From assembly GCA_937967805.1 (NCBI GenBank), contig CALBTC010000202.1:1-22928 (forward strand): a DNA stretch of 22,928 nucleotides, in the 5' to 3' direction. Each line of letters starts with the position of its first letter. The stretch's first letter is position 1. This document shows, piece after piece, positions 5,882 to 13,247 of this stretch. The stretch comes from an uncultured Anaerolineaceae bacterium. Its GTDB lineage: Bacteria; Chloroflexota; Anaerolineae; Promineifilales; Promineifilaceae. The notes beneath the pieces are model-generated. The model was not told the DNA's origin, did not search any database, and saw only the letters and a program-made list of their open reading frames with translations. Made by a program: the position numbers and the translations under genes.

Positions 5882-7960
5882 TTAGTCACCTCCCAACCCA
5901 GGCTGGGGCTGCAAACGATCTGGTTTGAGTACATAAGACCGCTTTTTCTGGCGTTGTGTCTCCGGCCAGGCCGCGATAAAAGTCCCCAGAATTAACACAA
6001 ATCCCCCCATCCAGGTCCAGCTAATCAGAGGATTCAGATACATCTTAAAGGTAGAGGCGCCAAAGCCAATTTCCTCCCACCCGACCAGCAACAAATACAC
6101 ATCTTGCGCTGGCGTGGCGTAGACGGCGGGAATGGTCATTGGCTGCTGCTGCACCACAAAATAGTCACGCCGTGGGTTAAGCGTCTGGACAAACTCGCCG
6201 TTCTTAAACAGGCTTGTCGTGGCTTCCAGCACCTCGCGGCCATCACTGCCGGGATACAGTTCCAGATTGTCAAAGCGCAGGCTATACTCACCCAGCGTCA
6301 GAGATTCGCCCCGCGCCAGGGCCATCTGCGTCTCCTGCTGAAAGTAGGCATCACCAATAAAGCCCAGACCAATCATCACGACGCCAAGATGGATAATATA
6401 GCCACCATACCGGCGACGGTTGCGTCCCATTAAATGGTAGAATGCAGTTACTGGGTTCTCGCCCCGCTTCATGCGCGCCTGCACCCCTTTGACAAACTCA
6501 AAGACAATGAGCAAAACCACAAAGGCTACCAGCCAAAGAACGAGGTAAGCGGCCGGATGCATTCGGTGTACATATCCCCAGCCAATTGCCCAAAGAATAG
6601 AGCCACCGAACGGAATCATGGCTGCCCGGCCCAATCGTTTGACCGCCTGTTTGCGCCAGGCAAACAGCGGCGCCAACCCCATCAACAAAATGAGGGCGGC
6701 AAACAGCGGGCCGGTTGCTTTTTGGAAGTAAGGGGGGCCAACAGTGATTTTCGTACCCGTGAACAGTTCCGACAGTAAAGGAAACACTGTCCCCAGAAAA
6801 ACCACAAAAGTGATCGCCAGAAAGAGTACGTTTTGCAGCACAAACGCTGACTCACGCGAAATAAGACTTTCTAACTCATGCTCAGACTTCAGCGTGTCCA
6901 GCCGCTTTAATAACAGCCACGACGAGCCTAAAAAGGTCACGCCTATGAAAATGAAGAAAACGGGGCCGAGCGCCGATTTACTGAAAGAGTGCACAGAGCT
7001 GATCACGCCGGTACGGGTGATAAAGGTGCCAAATAGGGAGAGAGAATAGGTGAGAATAATGAGGGCGACGCTCCACACTTTGAGCATCCCCCGTTTTTCG
7101 GTCATCATGACGGAATGAAGGAATGCAGTGCCGGTAAGCCAGGGCATGAGCATGGCATTTTCTACCGGATCCCAACCCCAAAAGCCGCCCCAGCCCAACA
7201 CGTCGTATGCCCAGCGCCCACCCAGTATCAAGCCAATCGAAAGGAATATCCAGGCGACCAGCGTCCAGCGGCGGCTGGTACGAATCCATTCATCATCGCG
7301 GGAACGGCCGCTTAACAAGGCCGAGATGGCAAAAGCGTACGGTATCACGAACCCAGTGAAGCCCAGATAAGTGGTTGGGGGATGGCCAATCATGCCAAAG
7401 TGGCGCAGCAGTGGATTCAGACCATTGCCGTCTTGGGGAACATAGGCCACAGCACCGACTGGTTGGAAAACGGCCGTAATCAACTCTGTCGTTCCCGGTA
7501 TATGCCACAGCCGGGCAAAGGGATTGGTGATAAAGACCACGATACCGATGAAAAACGCCGTTGTGAGCATGGCCACTGTGATGAAATAGGGCATCAAATC
7601 ATGGTCACGCTGCCACTTGCGCCACAGCACAGCAGCCACAAAGCCATTCATCAGCCAGGCCCAAAACAGTACCGAGCCAGATTGTCCCCCCCATAAGGCT
7701 GTCAGCCGCAAAAACGGCGACATTGATTGGCTGGAAACGTCTACCACGTAAGCCAATGAGAAGTCCATCACGTATAGGGAGTACGTTACAACGAGAACAG
7801 AAACAGTCAAAAAGGGGACGGCAAGCAGCGTGGCGCTGCGGGCACTTTCCACCCAGCGCCATTCGTTGCGCCAGCCACCCCAGGCAGAAACGGCTGTGGC
7901 ATACACCGCCAACAAAAAGCCAACAACTAAGGCCATCAAACCAATATCAGCCAACATCAT
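5882..7960 (-). CDS. ccmF: Haem lyase CcmF
   Basis: This 692-residue integral membrane protein has many hydrophobic segments and fits the usual length of CcmF (about 650). The family signature is clear: the W-W-D type region at about residues 245-275 reads G-G-R-W-A-Y-D-V-L-G-W-G-G-F-W-G-W-D-P-V-E-N, and the conserved R-H-F-G-M-I-G-H-P-P-T-T-Y-L-G block comes before it. The C-terminal periplasmic domain precedes the last membrane segment (about 655-675). CcmF attaches haem to apocytochrome c outside the membrane. Two adjacent ATGs (7960 and 7957) are possible; the second is better spaced from AAAGGAG. No CcmA, CcmB, CcmC or CcmE gene is in the window, so haem delivery must be encoded elsewhere. 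Confidence 0.97.
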   Translation of the reverse strand: MMLADIGLMALVVGFLLAVYATAVSAWGGWRNEWRWVESARSATLLAVPFLTVSVLVVTYSLYVMDFSLAYVVDVSSQSMSPFLRLTALWGGQSGSVLFWAWLMNGFVAAVLWRKWQRDHDLMPYFITVAMLTTAFFIGIVVFITNPFARLWHIPGTTELITAVFQPVGAVAYVPQDGNGLNPLLRHFGMIGHPPTTYLGFTGFVIPYAFAISALLSGRSRDDEWIRTSRRWTLVAWIFLSIGLILGGRWAYDVLGWGGFWGWDPVENAMLMPWLTGTAFLHSVMMTEKRGMLKVWSVALIILTYSLSLFGTFITRTGVISSVHSFSKSALGPVFFIFIGVTFLGSSWLLLKRLDTLKSEHELESLISRESAFVLQNVLFLAITFVVFLGTVFPLLSELFTGTKITVGPPYFQKATGPLFAALILLMGLAPLFAWRKQAVKRLGRAAMIPFGGSILWAIGWGYVHRMHPAAYLVLWLVAFVVLLIVFEFVKGVQARMKRGENPVTAFYHLMGRNRRRYGGYIIHLGVVMIGLGFIGDAYFQQETQMALARGESLTLGEYSLRFDNLELYPGSDGREVLEATTSLFKNGEFVQTLNPRRDYFVVQQQPMTIPAVYATPAQDVYLLLVGWEEIGFGASTFKMYLNPLISWTWMGGFVLILGTFIAAWPETQRQKKRSYVLKPDRLQPQPGLGGD

Positions 7961-7968
7961 TTACTCCT

Positions 7969-8556
7969 TTAAGGATATTGCTCGGCCAACAGTTCTTCAA
8001 TCTTTTCGTCCAGCTCTGGTGACGCAAGTGGGCCTACCTTCACCCCACGCAGTTCACCATTTTTGGCGACATAATATGTTTCCGGCACGCCATCCATACG
8101 ATAATCGTGGGAAATGCGCGTGCCCAAATCTGGCCCGTTGAAGTAGGTGATGTCAAATTCCTCCATATAGGCCAAAGCTTCTTTTTCGGTATCGACGTAA
8201 TCGACCCCGATGAAAACCACCCCTTGATCCTGATACTTGCGCCAGGTTGCCTCTAAATAGGCGGCCTCCTCCCGGCAAGGGGGGCACCAGGACGCCCAGA
8301 AGTTAATAATCACAACCTGCCCGCGCAGCTCGCTAAGGGTGATGGTTTCGCCCTCAAAGCTGGTGATAGTGAAATCAGGTGCCATGCCGGAATCTACTTG
8401 TCCAAGGTTCACTTGAACCAGTCCCCACCCCAACAGGGCCAGCAAGCCAAACACCAAGCCAAAAGTTATAAAGGTACTCCATTTGAAGCGGCGCGACGGA
8501 CGATCGCTCTCTAGAACTTCCGCGTCATGCACTGGTTTTGTCACAATCTCAGCCAT
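7969..8556 (-). CDS. ResA/CcmG-type thiol-disulfide oxidoreductase
   Basis: This 195-residue protein starts at ATG 8556, chosen over an upstream in-frame ATG because TGGAG lies 6-8 nt before it. It has a cytoplasmic N-terminus, one membrane segment (about 29-49) and an extracytoplasmic thioredoxin domain with W-C-P-P-C (Cys91, Cys94), the motif typical of ResA and CcmG. The cis-proline strand is present (DGVPETYYV). The family reduces apocytochrome haem-binding cysteines. The start overlaps the end of the DUF2933 gene by 8 nt, and it is followed 8 nt later by ccmF, so it belongs to the maturation operon. The window has a second WCxxC thioredoxin at 1-628. Confidence 0.93.
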   Translation of the reverse strand: MAEIVTKPVHDAEVLESDRPSRRFKWSTFITFGLVFGLLALLGWGLVQVNLGQVDSGMAPDFTITSFEGETITLSELRGQVVIINFWASWCPPCREEAAYLEATWRKYQDQGVVFIGVDYVDTEKEALAYMEEFDITYFNGPDLGTRISHDYRMDGVPETYYVAKNGELRGVKVGPLASPELDEKIEELLAEQYP

Positions 8557-8749
8557 CAGGCACTCCAGGTTTTTGGTGATCATGTCCGCCGTGATCACGC
8601 GGCATCAGCAGGTGAACCAGCGGGCACAACAGCACCAACCCAAACAGCAAGACGCTGCTTAACTGTAATTTGAAAAGGTAAACGGCCGTTAACCCCAACA
8701 AAGGCAAACCGCAACCAATGACCATCAATAACCAATGTTTCCGCGTCAT
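8549..8749 (-). CDS. DUF2933-like small membrane protein
   Basis: This 66-residue protein starts at ATG 8749 with GGAGG five nt upstream; the TTG at 8764 is part of the leader. Two hydrophobic segments (about residues 5-24 and 29-47) surround a short turn. The chain ends with C-P-L-V-H-L-L-M-P-R-D-H-G-G-H-D-H, the His-rich tail typical of the DUF2933 family. Such proteins are often found beside copper genes. Function is unknown; the His/Met-rich tail and the Cys-containing second helix suggest metal binding (inference). The stop overlaps the start of the ResA-like gene. Confidence 0.8.
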   Translation of the reverse strand: MTRKHWLLMVIGCGLPLLGLTAVYLFKLQLSSVLLFGLVLLCPLVHLLMPRDHGGHDHQKPGVPDG

Positions 8750-8766
8750 CGCTACCTCCAACAAGC

Positions 8767-9345
8767 TTAATTAGAACGAACCGCCGCCTGCACCCAGATT
8801 TCCGCCTTAGACTGCTGCGGATCGTTGTTCTCAATAATCAGGCCACGACGCACCGTTTGTCCGGCCGTGTCATGAAAGCCGGCATCAAAAATCAGCTTGA
8901 TCGTAGCTACCTGGCCCGGCAGAATCACAGTGGCAGAAATTTCGGCCTTGGTACAGCCACAGGTTGTGTAAGCCCGACTGATCGTTAGTGGTGCGTCACC
9001 TACATTGCGAATAATGAACTCTCGCTCTACGACATCCCGCGGGCCGATCATGCCAAAATCGAAGTTCTTCTCCGGTATCTGGATTTTCGGCTGGGCCTGA
9101 CTGGCTGGCAAGAAAGGAATGGGCGGCCCCTCTTCCATTTCATGGACGGCCAGAACAGGCTGCTCATGGGCTACATCATCAGGAAGGTACTCCGATGAGG
9201 CGCTGGCCGAAGAGGGAGAAGAAGTATAAACCACCACGCCCGCACCCAGCAGAAGTACCCCGACTACCAACAGGGCAATAGGCATCCAGCTTCGCTTTTG
9301 CCGTTTCAGCCGCGATGATTTTCTATGTCGAATCTTTGCTTTCAT
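8767..9345 (-). CDS. Membrane-anchored DUF1573-domain protein
   Basis: This 192-residue protein starts at ATG 9345 after AAGGAG; a TTG at 9351 is less likely. A very basic N-terminus (KAKIRHRKSSRLKRQKRS) is followed by one membrane segment (about 21-40) and a low-complexity linker. The DUF1573 immunoglobulin-like domain follows, with F-D-F-G-M-I, the Y-T-T-C-G-C-T-K turn, and L-P-G-Q-V-A-T-I-K-L-I-F-D-A-G. It resembles the lipoprotein at 1754-2158 but uses a membrane helix as its anchor. It lies between the CcdA-like gene and the DUF2933 gene. The shared CGCT motif suggests the two DUF1573 proteins do related work. Confidence 0.88.
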   Translation of the reverse strand: MKAKIRHRKSSRLKRQKRSWMPIALLVVGVLLLGAGVVVYTSSPSSASASSEYLPDDVAHEQPVLAVHEMEEGPPIPFLPASQAQPKIQIPEKNFDFGMIGPRDVVEREFIIRNVGDAPLTISRAYTTCGCTKAEISATVILPGQVATIKLIFDAGFHDTAGQTVRRGLIIENNDPQQSKAEIWVQAAVRSN

Positions 9346-9360
9346 AATCAATTAGCTCCT

Positions 9361-10590
9361 TCATGTCGAAATGTACAGCAGCATGGCCACACCCAGCAGC
9401 ACCATGACAACGCCGTACCACAAACGAATTTTCAAGCTGTGTTCCCGTTCCCAACGGGCCCATGTCTTGGCCGCCATGCGGTTGCCCACCAACAGCAAAA
9501 TAACAATCAGCGGCAGCACAAACATGATGTTGTACAAAGCCAGGTAGCTTACGCCCCAGGCTAACGTCGTTTTGGCATTTAGCAGGGTAATAATGGAAAC
9601 GTAAATACCGCCAGAACAGGGAAACGTGCATAACCCAACCACCAAACCAGCCATCATCGTGGTTGGCAGTGTGGCCTGCTTAATCAAGTTATTGGTACGG
9701 GCACCAGCAATCTTGGGCATATGCAGCTTGATGGGAAAGTTGGGAAAGAAATACTCAATTAAGTTAATAATCCCCAGGCCCATGAGCAGCCAGGCACCAG
9801 CTCGGGCCACAAAGTGAGGATCGTCAGAGAAGCGGACGGCCTGCAATAGGCCCAGGCCAATGGCAAAGTAAACCAGGAAGATCATGCCTACGTACACAAA
9901 GCCCAGCTTTAAAATTTGGCCGCGTGATTTGCGCAGGGTAAACAGAAAGGCCAGCAGCAGCAAAATCACGGCGAAGGCACAGGGATTAACCGAGTCTAAT
10001 AGGCCAGTGACTATTACCGCAGGCAACAGTTGGCCCAGGTTGGCTAAACCAATAGGCAGCGGCCCAGCCGCCTTTAAAGCCTGGGTTAGCGCCTCGGAAA
10101 AAGGCACATCAATAGCATATGTTTGTACCTCACCAGCCCAGGCCCACAGGCGGTACTCCGTTGGTTCACCATGCATCTCTGGCTGCCACAAAACCAGCCT
10201 GGCTGGCAAATCAGGAGAGGTTAGTGCTGCTTCGATCAAGGTAGGTGGTACATGACCCAAAACAACCAGTGTGCCGTTTTGCGTGGGCACAAAGGCGTAA
10301 AGCGAATCGGCAATAGAGCGAGGTAAAGCGATTTCGTCAGCTATTGCCAGCAGGCGAGTCCGTTCCTCTGGTCGGGTGTAGTCGTGGATTTCTGGATTTT
10401 TGGCAACCCCTTGGCCTTGCAGTACGGGAATAAGGACATCTTCGGTATAAGGCCAACAATCGGCACAGCCCGCGCTAAAAAAGATGTGGGTAAGCTCCTG
10501 GTCAGCAGCCTGCTGGGCTGCAGCCGTATGGACCACAGCCAGCAGGACTGCTGTTGAAAGGAGGAAAATCAGGAGTATGCGTTTCGTCAT
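9361..10590 (-). CDS. CcdA/DsbD-type transmembrane electron transporter with N-terminal thioredoxin-like domain
   Basis: This 409-residue protein starts at ATG 10590. A signal peptide (residues 4-25) precedes a periplasmic thioredoxin-like domain with F-F-S-A-G-C-A-D-C-W-P-Y (Cys42, Cys45). From about residue 180 a six-helix CcdA/DsbD core begins, with the signature first-helix Cys in D-S-V-N-P-C-A-F-A and the partner block G-L-C-T-F-P-C-S-G-G. These proteins carry electrons from cytoplasmic thioredoxin across the membrane to extracytoplasmic thioredoxins. The fusion is a DsbD-like arrangement. It is the likely electron source for the ResA/TlpA-type proteins and perhaps for the selenothioredoxin at 21878. 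It follows the unknown lipoprotein gene by 8 nt. Confidence 0.92.
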   Translation of the reverse strand: MTKRILLIFLLSTAVLLAVVHTAAAQQAADQELTHIFFSAGCADCWPYTEDVLIPVLQGQGVAKNPEIHDYTRPEERTRLLAIADEIALPRSIADSLYAFVPTQNGTLVVLGHVPPTLIEAALTSPDLPARLVLWQPEMHGEPTEYRLWAWAGEVQTYAIDVPFSEALTQALKAAGPLPIGLANLGQLLPAVIVTGLLDSVNPCAFAVILLLLAFLFTLRKSRGQILKLGFVYVGMIFLVYFAIGLGLLQAVRFSDDPHFVARAGAWLLMGLGIINLIEYFFPNFPIKLHMPKIAGARTNNLIKQATLPTTMMAGLVVGLCTFPCSGGIYVSIITLLNAKTTLAWGVSYLALYNIMFVLPLIVILLLVGNRMAAKTWARWEREHSLKIRLWYGVVMVLLGVAMLLYIST

Positions 10591-10598
10591 GATGAAAA

Positions 10599-11090
10599 TT
10601 AGTTGGGAAGAGACCACGTAAAGGTGCGGCTTGGTGCATCTACGTCAGTAATGGTCAGGGTCAGCTCCGTGGCACCATCAAGCACGGCCGTTCCTGCCAC
10701 CACTGCTGGAAACGTGAGCAATCCAGACACATGATGTCCCCCAGGCACTGCATCCCAGAGCGTGGCGGTTACGGAACGGCCGTTGTCTGCGGTCATCGTC
10801 GCCAGAGCAGCCAAATCCATACCCAAGTCCACGGAGTGGGTATCCATTACCACCTCAAAAGCCAAAGTTGTCGCTTCCTGGCCAAGGTCAACTGGCGTGA
10901 TGGCCACAGTTACAGCACCTTGATCGTCTACGGCCGTTTCCCAGGCGGCTGCCTGCCCTGGAGCCGCCGATTCACCAACTGCCTCTTCAGCCGCCGCGAC
11001 GACTGGCAGCTGCGTGGCAGAATCACTGCCACATGCGGCTAAAAATCCAACAAAAATCAGACCAGCAATTAGTACGATGTTGCGTTTCAT
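10599..11090 (-). CDS. Lipoprotein of unknown function
   Basis: This 163-residue protein starts at ATG 11090 with a lipoprotein signal peptide ending F-L-A-A-C (Cys20). The frame is open far upstream, but that part overlaps the membrane protein gene and is a shadow. An alanine-rich linker leads to a beta-rich domain of about 110 residues with T-L-A-F-E-V-V-M-D-T-H-S-V-D-L-G-M and W-D-A-V-P-G-G-H-H-V-S-G. I do not recognise the domain by name; the His and Met residues could be metal ligands. It overlaps the preceding gene by ATGA, indicating translational coupling, and is followed 8 nt later by the CcdA-like gene. Confidence 0.8.
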   Translation of the reverse strand: MKRNIVLIAGLIFVGFLAACGSDSATQLPVVAAAEEAVGESAAPGQAAAWETAVDDQGAVTVAITPVDLGQEATTLAFEVVMDTHSVDLGMDLAALATMTADNGRSVTATLWDAVPGGHHVSGLLTFPAVVAGTAVLDGATELTLTITDVDAPSRTFTWSLPN

Positions 11091-11578
11091 ACAGCCTCCA
11101 CAGCCGACGCCACCAATTGCAGCGCCTTCTGCCTTTCTTTCATTAAAATAACAAGCATATAAATGATGCCCAAAATCGTTGTCCCCAGTCCCACCAGCAT
11201 GAATGCGATGCGGTAATCGGCCAAAAAAGTGGCCGCAGCGGTCAAGCCCAGAATGGGCAAAACGTCCGTTACGTGATGGGCACAGCAGGCCACCATCGCC
11301 ACTGTAGACATACCGCCGCCAGCCCCGGTCAAGGCAGCACTGGAACCGGTGTGCGTTACAGGTACAAATAGTCGTTTTTTCAGGATGATATAGAGTGCTG
11401 CCTGTATGCCGAAGCCCAGAATGATCGGAATGACAATCCAGCGATCCTCCCAAAACAGGTCGAGGGCATGCTGCGGGCTTTCTGCCCAAGAAACAATGCC
11501 AAAGTAGAGGAGTGCCAATAAGCTGGAACCGACAACCGCAGCTCCCAAAGGCCACAAAATTCGTTTAGCTGGGGTCAT
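11087..11578 (-). CDS. Four-helix membrane protein with CCAHH motif, possible metal handling
   Basis: This 163-residue protein starts at ATG 11578 with GGAG eight nt upstream, and is the first gene of the minus-strand operon. About four membrane segments are visible (residues 12-32, 48-67, 92-118, 121-145). In the third is M-V-A-C-C-A-H-H-V-T-D-V-L-P (Cys98, Cys99, His101, His102), a ligand set resembling small metal or mercury transport proteins, though I cannot assign MerT or MerC. Just before it is a loop T-G-S-S-A-A-L-T-G-A-G-G-G-M. The neighbouring cop-box-like operator and the divergent HMA protein suggest copper transport or sensing (inference). Confidence 0.78.
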   Translation of the reverse strand: MTPAKRILWPLGAAVVGSSLLALLYFGIVSWAESPQHALDLFWEDRWIVIPIILGFGIQAALYIILKKRLFVPVTHTGSSAALTGAGGGMSTVAMVACCAHHVTDVLPILGLTAAATFLADYRIAFMLVGLGTTILGIIYMLVILMKERQKALQLVASAVEAV

Positions 11579-11790
11579 AAATTTATCTCCGCAAAATTCA
11601 TGCAGTAAGCATAAAAAAAGATAGCGCAGGCTACGAGAGCTAAATGGCGCATCATAGAAAAGTGATGACAAATGTCATATTGGCATACGCCAAATGGCCT
11701 ATGGCTTGGCCAGGTATTTGGCTCTGGTTGTATGGGCTGATTTGCGGAATAATGAAAAGGTTAATAATGTTATTTACGCGAGGAAATATA
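11579..11790. promoter_or_regulatory. Divergent regulatory region between redox operon and copper genes, motif copy 3
   Basis: This 212-nt spacer must hold the promoters of the 13-gene minus-strand operon and of the plus-strand copper genes. It contains GCTAAATGGCGCATCAT (11639-11655), an inverted repeat ATGACA-AA-TGTCAT (11665-11678), and GCCAAATGGCCTA (11689-11701) followed by TGGCTTGGCC. An open frame continues upstream of 11791 but has no ribosome site, so this stretch is taken as non-coding. I could not fix -35 and -10 boxes with confidence. Confidence 0.6.
11665..11678. promoter_or_regulatory. Cop-box-like operator
   Basis: The 14-bp inverted repeat ATGACA-AA-TGTCAT contains GACAAATGTC, which fits the KACANNTGTM core of the cop box bound by CopY/BlaI-type repressors. 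It lies midway between two divergent genes tied to copper. No CopY-like repressor gene is in the window. Another regulator with a similar site is possible. Confidence 0.45.
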
Positions 11791-12213
11791 ATGGCAGATG
11801 TCTCATTTACTGTTGCTCCGCTCAGTAACCCAATTAACCGAACTAGCCTGACTCAGGTTCTGAAGCAAATTTCGGGCGTAACGGCCGTTCGCATTGACCC
11901 TGCTACCTTTAAAATAGCAATTTCTTATGATCCTCAAAAAGCAGACACATTTACGCTGGTAACGGCGGTTCAGGATGCTGGGTACAACGTCGTAACTGAA
12001 CCTGCAACGCTATTTGTAGGCGGTATGAGCTGTGCTAGCTGCGCTTTTCACGTCGAAACGGCCCTGACGGACATTCCTGGTGTTGTGACGGTCGATGTGA
12101 ATTTACAAACTGGGGAAACGGCCGTTACAATAGCTGACAATGAGATTGGCTTAAACGAACTTTATGCAGCAATTCAAGAGGCTGGCTATTACCTTAGCAT
12201 GTTATTAAATTAA
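11791..12213 (+). CDS. Tandem HMA-domain copper chaperone-like protein
   Basis: This 140-residue soluble protein starts at ATG 11791 after GAGGAAATATA; upstream in-frame starts lack ribosome sites. It consists of two ferredoxin-like heavy-metal-associated domains. The second (residues about 72-140) has the complete metal motif G-G-M-S-C-A-S-C (Cys81, Cys84) and the usual G-V-V-x-V-D-V-N-L-x-T-G-E-T-A-V strand. The first (about 3-68) keeps the fold pattern (I-S-G-V-T-A-V-R-I-D-P-A-T-F-K-I-A-I-S-Y-D) but has lost the CxxC, which reads A-P-L-S-N-P-I-N. The family ferries Cu(I) to ATPases; CopB-type ATPase and YHS genes are nearby. The first domain may be structural or a docking part. Confidence 0.9.
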   Translation: MADVSFTVAPLSNPINRTSLTQVLKQISGVTAVRIDPATFKIAISYDPQKADTFTLVTAVQDAGYNVVTEPATLFVGGMSCASCAFHVETALTDIPGVVTVDVNLQTGETAVTIADNEIGLNELYAAIQEAGYYLSMLLN

Positions 12214-12225
12214 AGGAGAAAAATC

Positions 12226-12408
12226 ATGGCAACTGATCCGGTATGTGGCATGGAAGTAGACGAGAAAACAGCAACGATCACGTCGGAATATGCGGGCAAA
12301 ACCTATTACTTCTGCGCCCCTGGGTGCAAAATTTCTTTTGACAAAGAGCCAGAGAAATATCTGAAAGGTGATGCATCAAGTGGTCATCAGCACAGCCATC
12401 ACCATTAA
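12226..12408 (+). CDS. YHS-domain protein with His-rich tail
   Basis: This 60-residue protein has the YHS signature D-P-V-C-G-M-x-V near the start (Cys7) and Y-Y-F-C-A-P-G-C-K-x-x-F-D-x-x-P-x-x-Y-L (Cys30, Cys34). It ends in a G-H-Q-H-S-H-H-H tail. YHS domains are found in metal-handling proteins and beside or inside heavy-metal ATPases. The start has AAAGGAGAAAAATC in front. It lies 12 nt after the HMA gene and 18 nt before the DUF2085 gene, so the three form one unit. Metal binding is probable, exact role unknown. Confidence 0.93.
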   Translation: MATDPVCGMEVDEKTATITSEYAGKTYYFCAPGCKISFDKEPEKYLKGDASSGHQHSHHH

Positions 12409-12426
12409 GTTAAAAGGATTATCATT

Positions 12427-13200
12427 ATGGCAGTGCCTTCCTTGAGCAACAACGGCCGTTCCTCTGCCATTATCCTCAACAAAGCGCTACATTGGTTTAG
12501 TCGCCATTGGTTGCTTGCCCTTTCTATCGTTTTAATAATCTTCAACGGTCTTCCCTGGCTTGCCCCCATCTTCATGGAACAGGGTTGGGAGAGCGCTGGG
12601 AAAAGCATCTATTTCATCTACAGCCTTCTCTGCCATCAGATGCCCCAGCGTTCCTTTTTTTTGTTTGGCAGCAGTCCTATGATCTCCCTGGAAACCGTTC
12701 AGGCCATTTGGCAAGATAGCGCCAACCCCCTGATCCTGCGCCAGTTCATTGGCAGTGCAGACGTGGGTTGGAAAGTAGCCTGGTCTGACCGCATGGTTTA
12801 CATGTACACTAGCCCCCTGATCTTTGGCCTGGCCTTCTGGCCGCTGCGCCGCCGGGTTAAGCCACTCTCCATATGGGTTTTTCTCCTGTTCCTCCTACCC
12901 ATGGCCATAGATGGCACGACGCACATCGTGAGTGATTTTATCGGCGGTATCGGCGGTGGTTTCCGTTATACAAATGCCTGGTTAGCATCCTTGACGAACC
13001 ATACCTTTCCCGTTACCTTTTACATAGGTGACGCCTTTGGTTCTTTCAACTCCTGGATGCGGCTTGTTACCGGTGTCTTATTTGGTCTGGGCGTCGTCTG
13101 GTTTGCTTACCCACGCTTACATCTCACCTTCAAAGAAACTGCAAACCAAATTGCCCTGAAATTTCAAATAGCTGAGGCAAGATCAAGACTGATAGATTAA
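12427..13200 (+). CDS. DUF2085 family membrane protein
   Basis: This 257-residue protein has about five hydrophobic segments. The family core is recognisable: Y-S-L-L-C-H-Q-M-P-Q-R-S-F-F-L-F-G, then S-D-R-M-V-Y-M-Y, and P-M-A-I-D-G-T-T-H. The conserved Cys-His and Asp/His residues in or near membrane helices could bind a metal, but no function is established for the family. The start is preceded by AAAAGGATTATCATT. It ends 47 nt before the response regulator gene and probably belongs with the HMA and YHS genes. Confidence 0.88.
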   Translation: MAVPSLSNNGRSSAIILNKALHWFSRHWLLALSIVLIIFNGLPWLAPIFMEQGWESAGKSIYFIYSLLCHQMPQRSFFLFGSSPMISLETVQAIWQDSANPLILRQFIGSADVGWKVAWSDRMVYMYTSPLIFGLAFWPLRRRVKPLSIWVFLLFLLPMAIDGTTHIVSDFIGGIGGGFRYTNAWLASLTNHTFPVTFYIGDAFGSFNSWMRLVTGVLFGLGVVWFAYPRLHLTFKETANQIALKFQIAEARSRLID

Positions 13201-13247
13201 CCACTCCCTAATCTCCAGTCTCTAATCTCTCGCTTTTAAAGGTTATT
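13201..13247 (+). repeat. Short degenerate repeat in spacer
   Basis: The 47-nt spacer before the response regulator contains CCTAATCTCCAGT followed by CTCTAATCTCTCG, two near copies of a CTAATCTC unit. This may be a remnant of a short tandem repeat. The distal end has TAAAGG as a ribosome site for ATG 13248. Confidence 0.4.

Noticed and set aside
10599..11555. 318-codon open frame on the minus strand
   Set aside because: Only the part from ATG 11090 is a gene; the upstream part overlaps the membrane protein gene and reads as low-quality protein.
11644..11790. N-terminal extension of the HMA protein to 11644
   Set aside because: No ribosome site, and the stretch holds the divergent operator and repeated motif; ATG 11791 has GAGGAAATATA before it.
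12708..12717. GCCATTTGGC inside the DUF2085 gene as a fifth motif copy
   Set aside because: It lacks the CTA extension and lies within a conserved coding region; likely chance.
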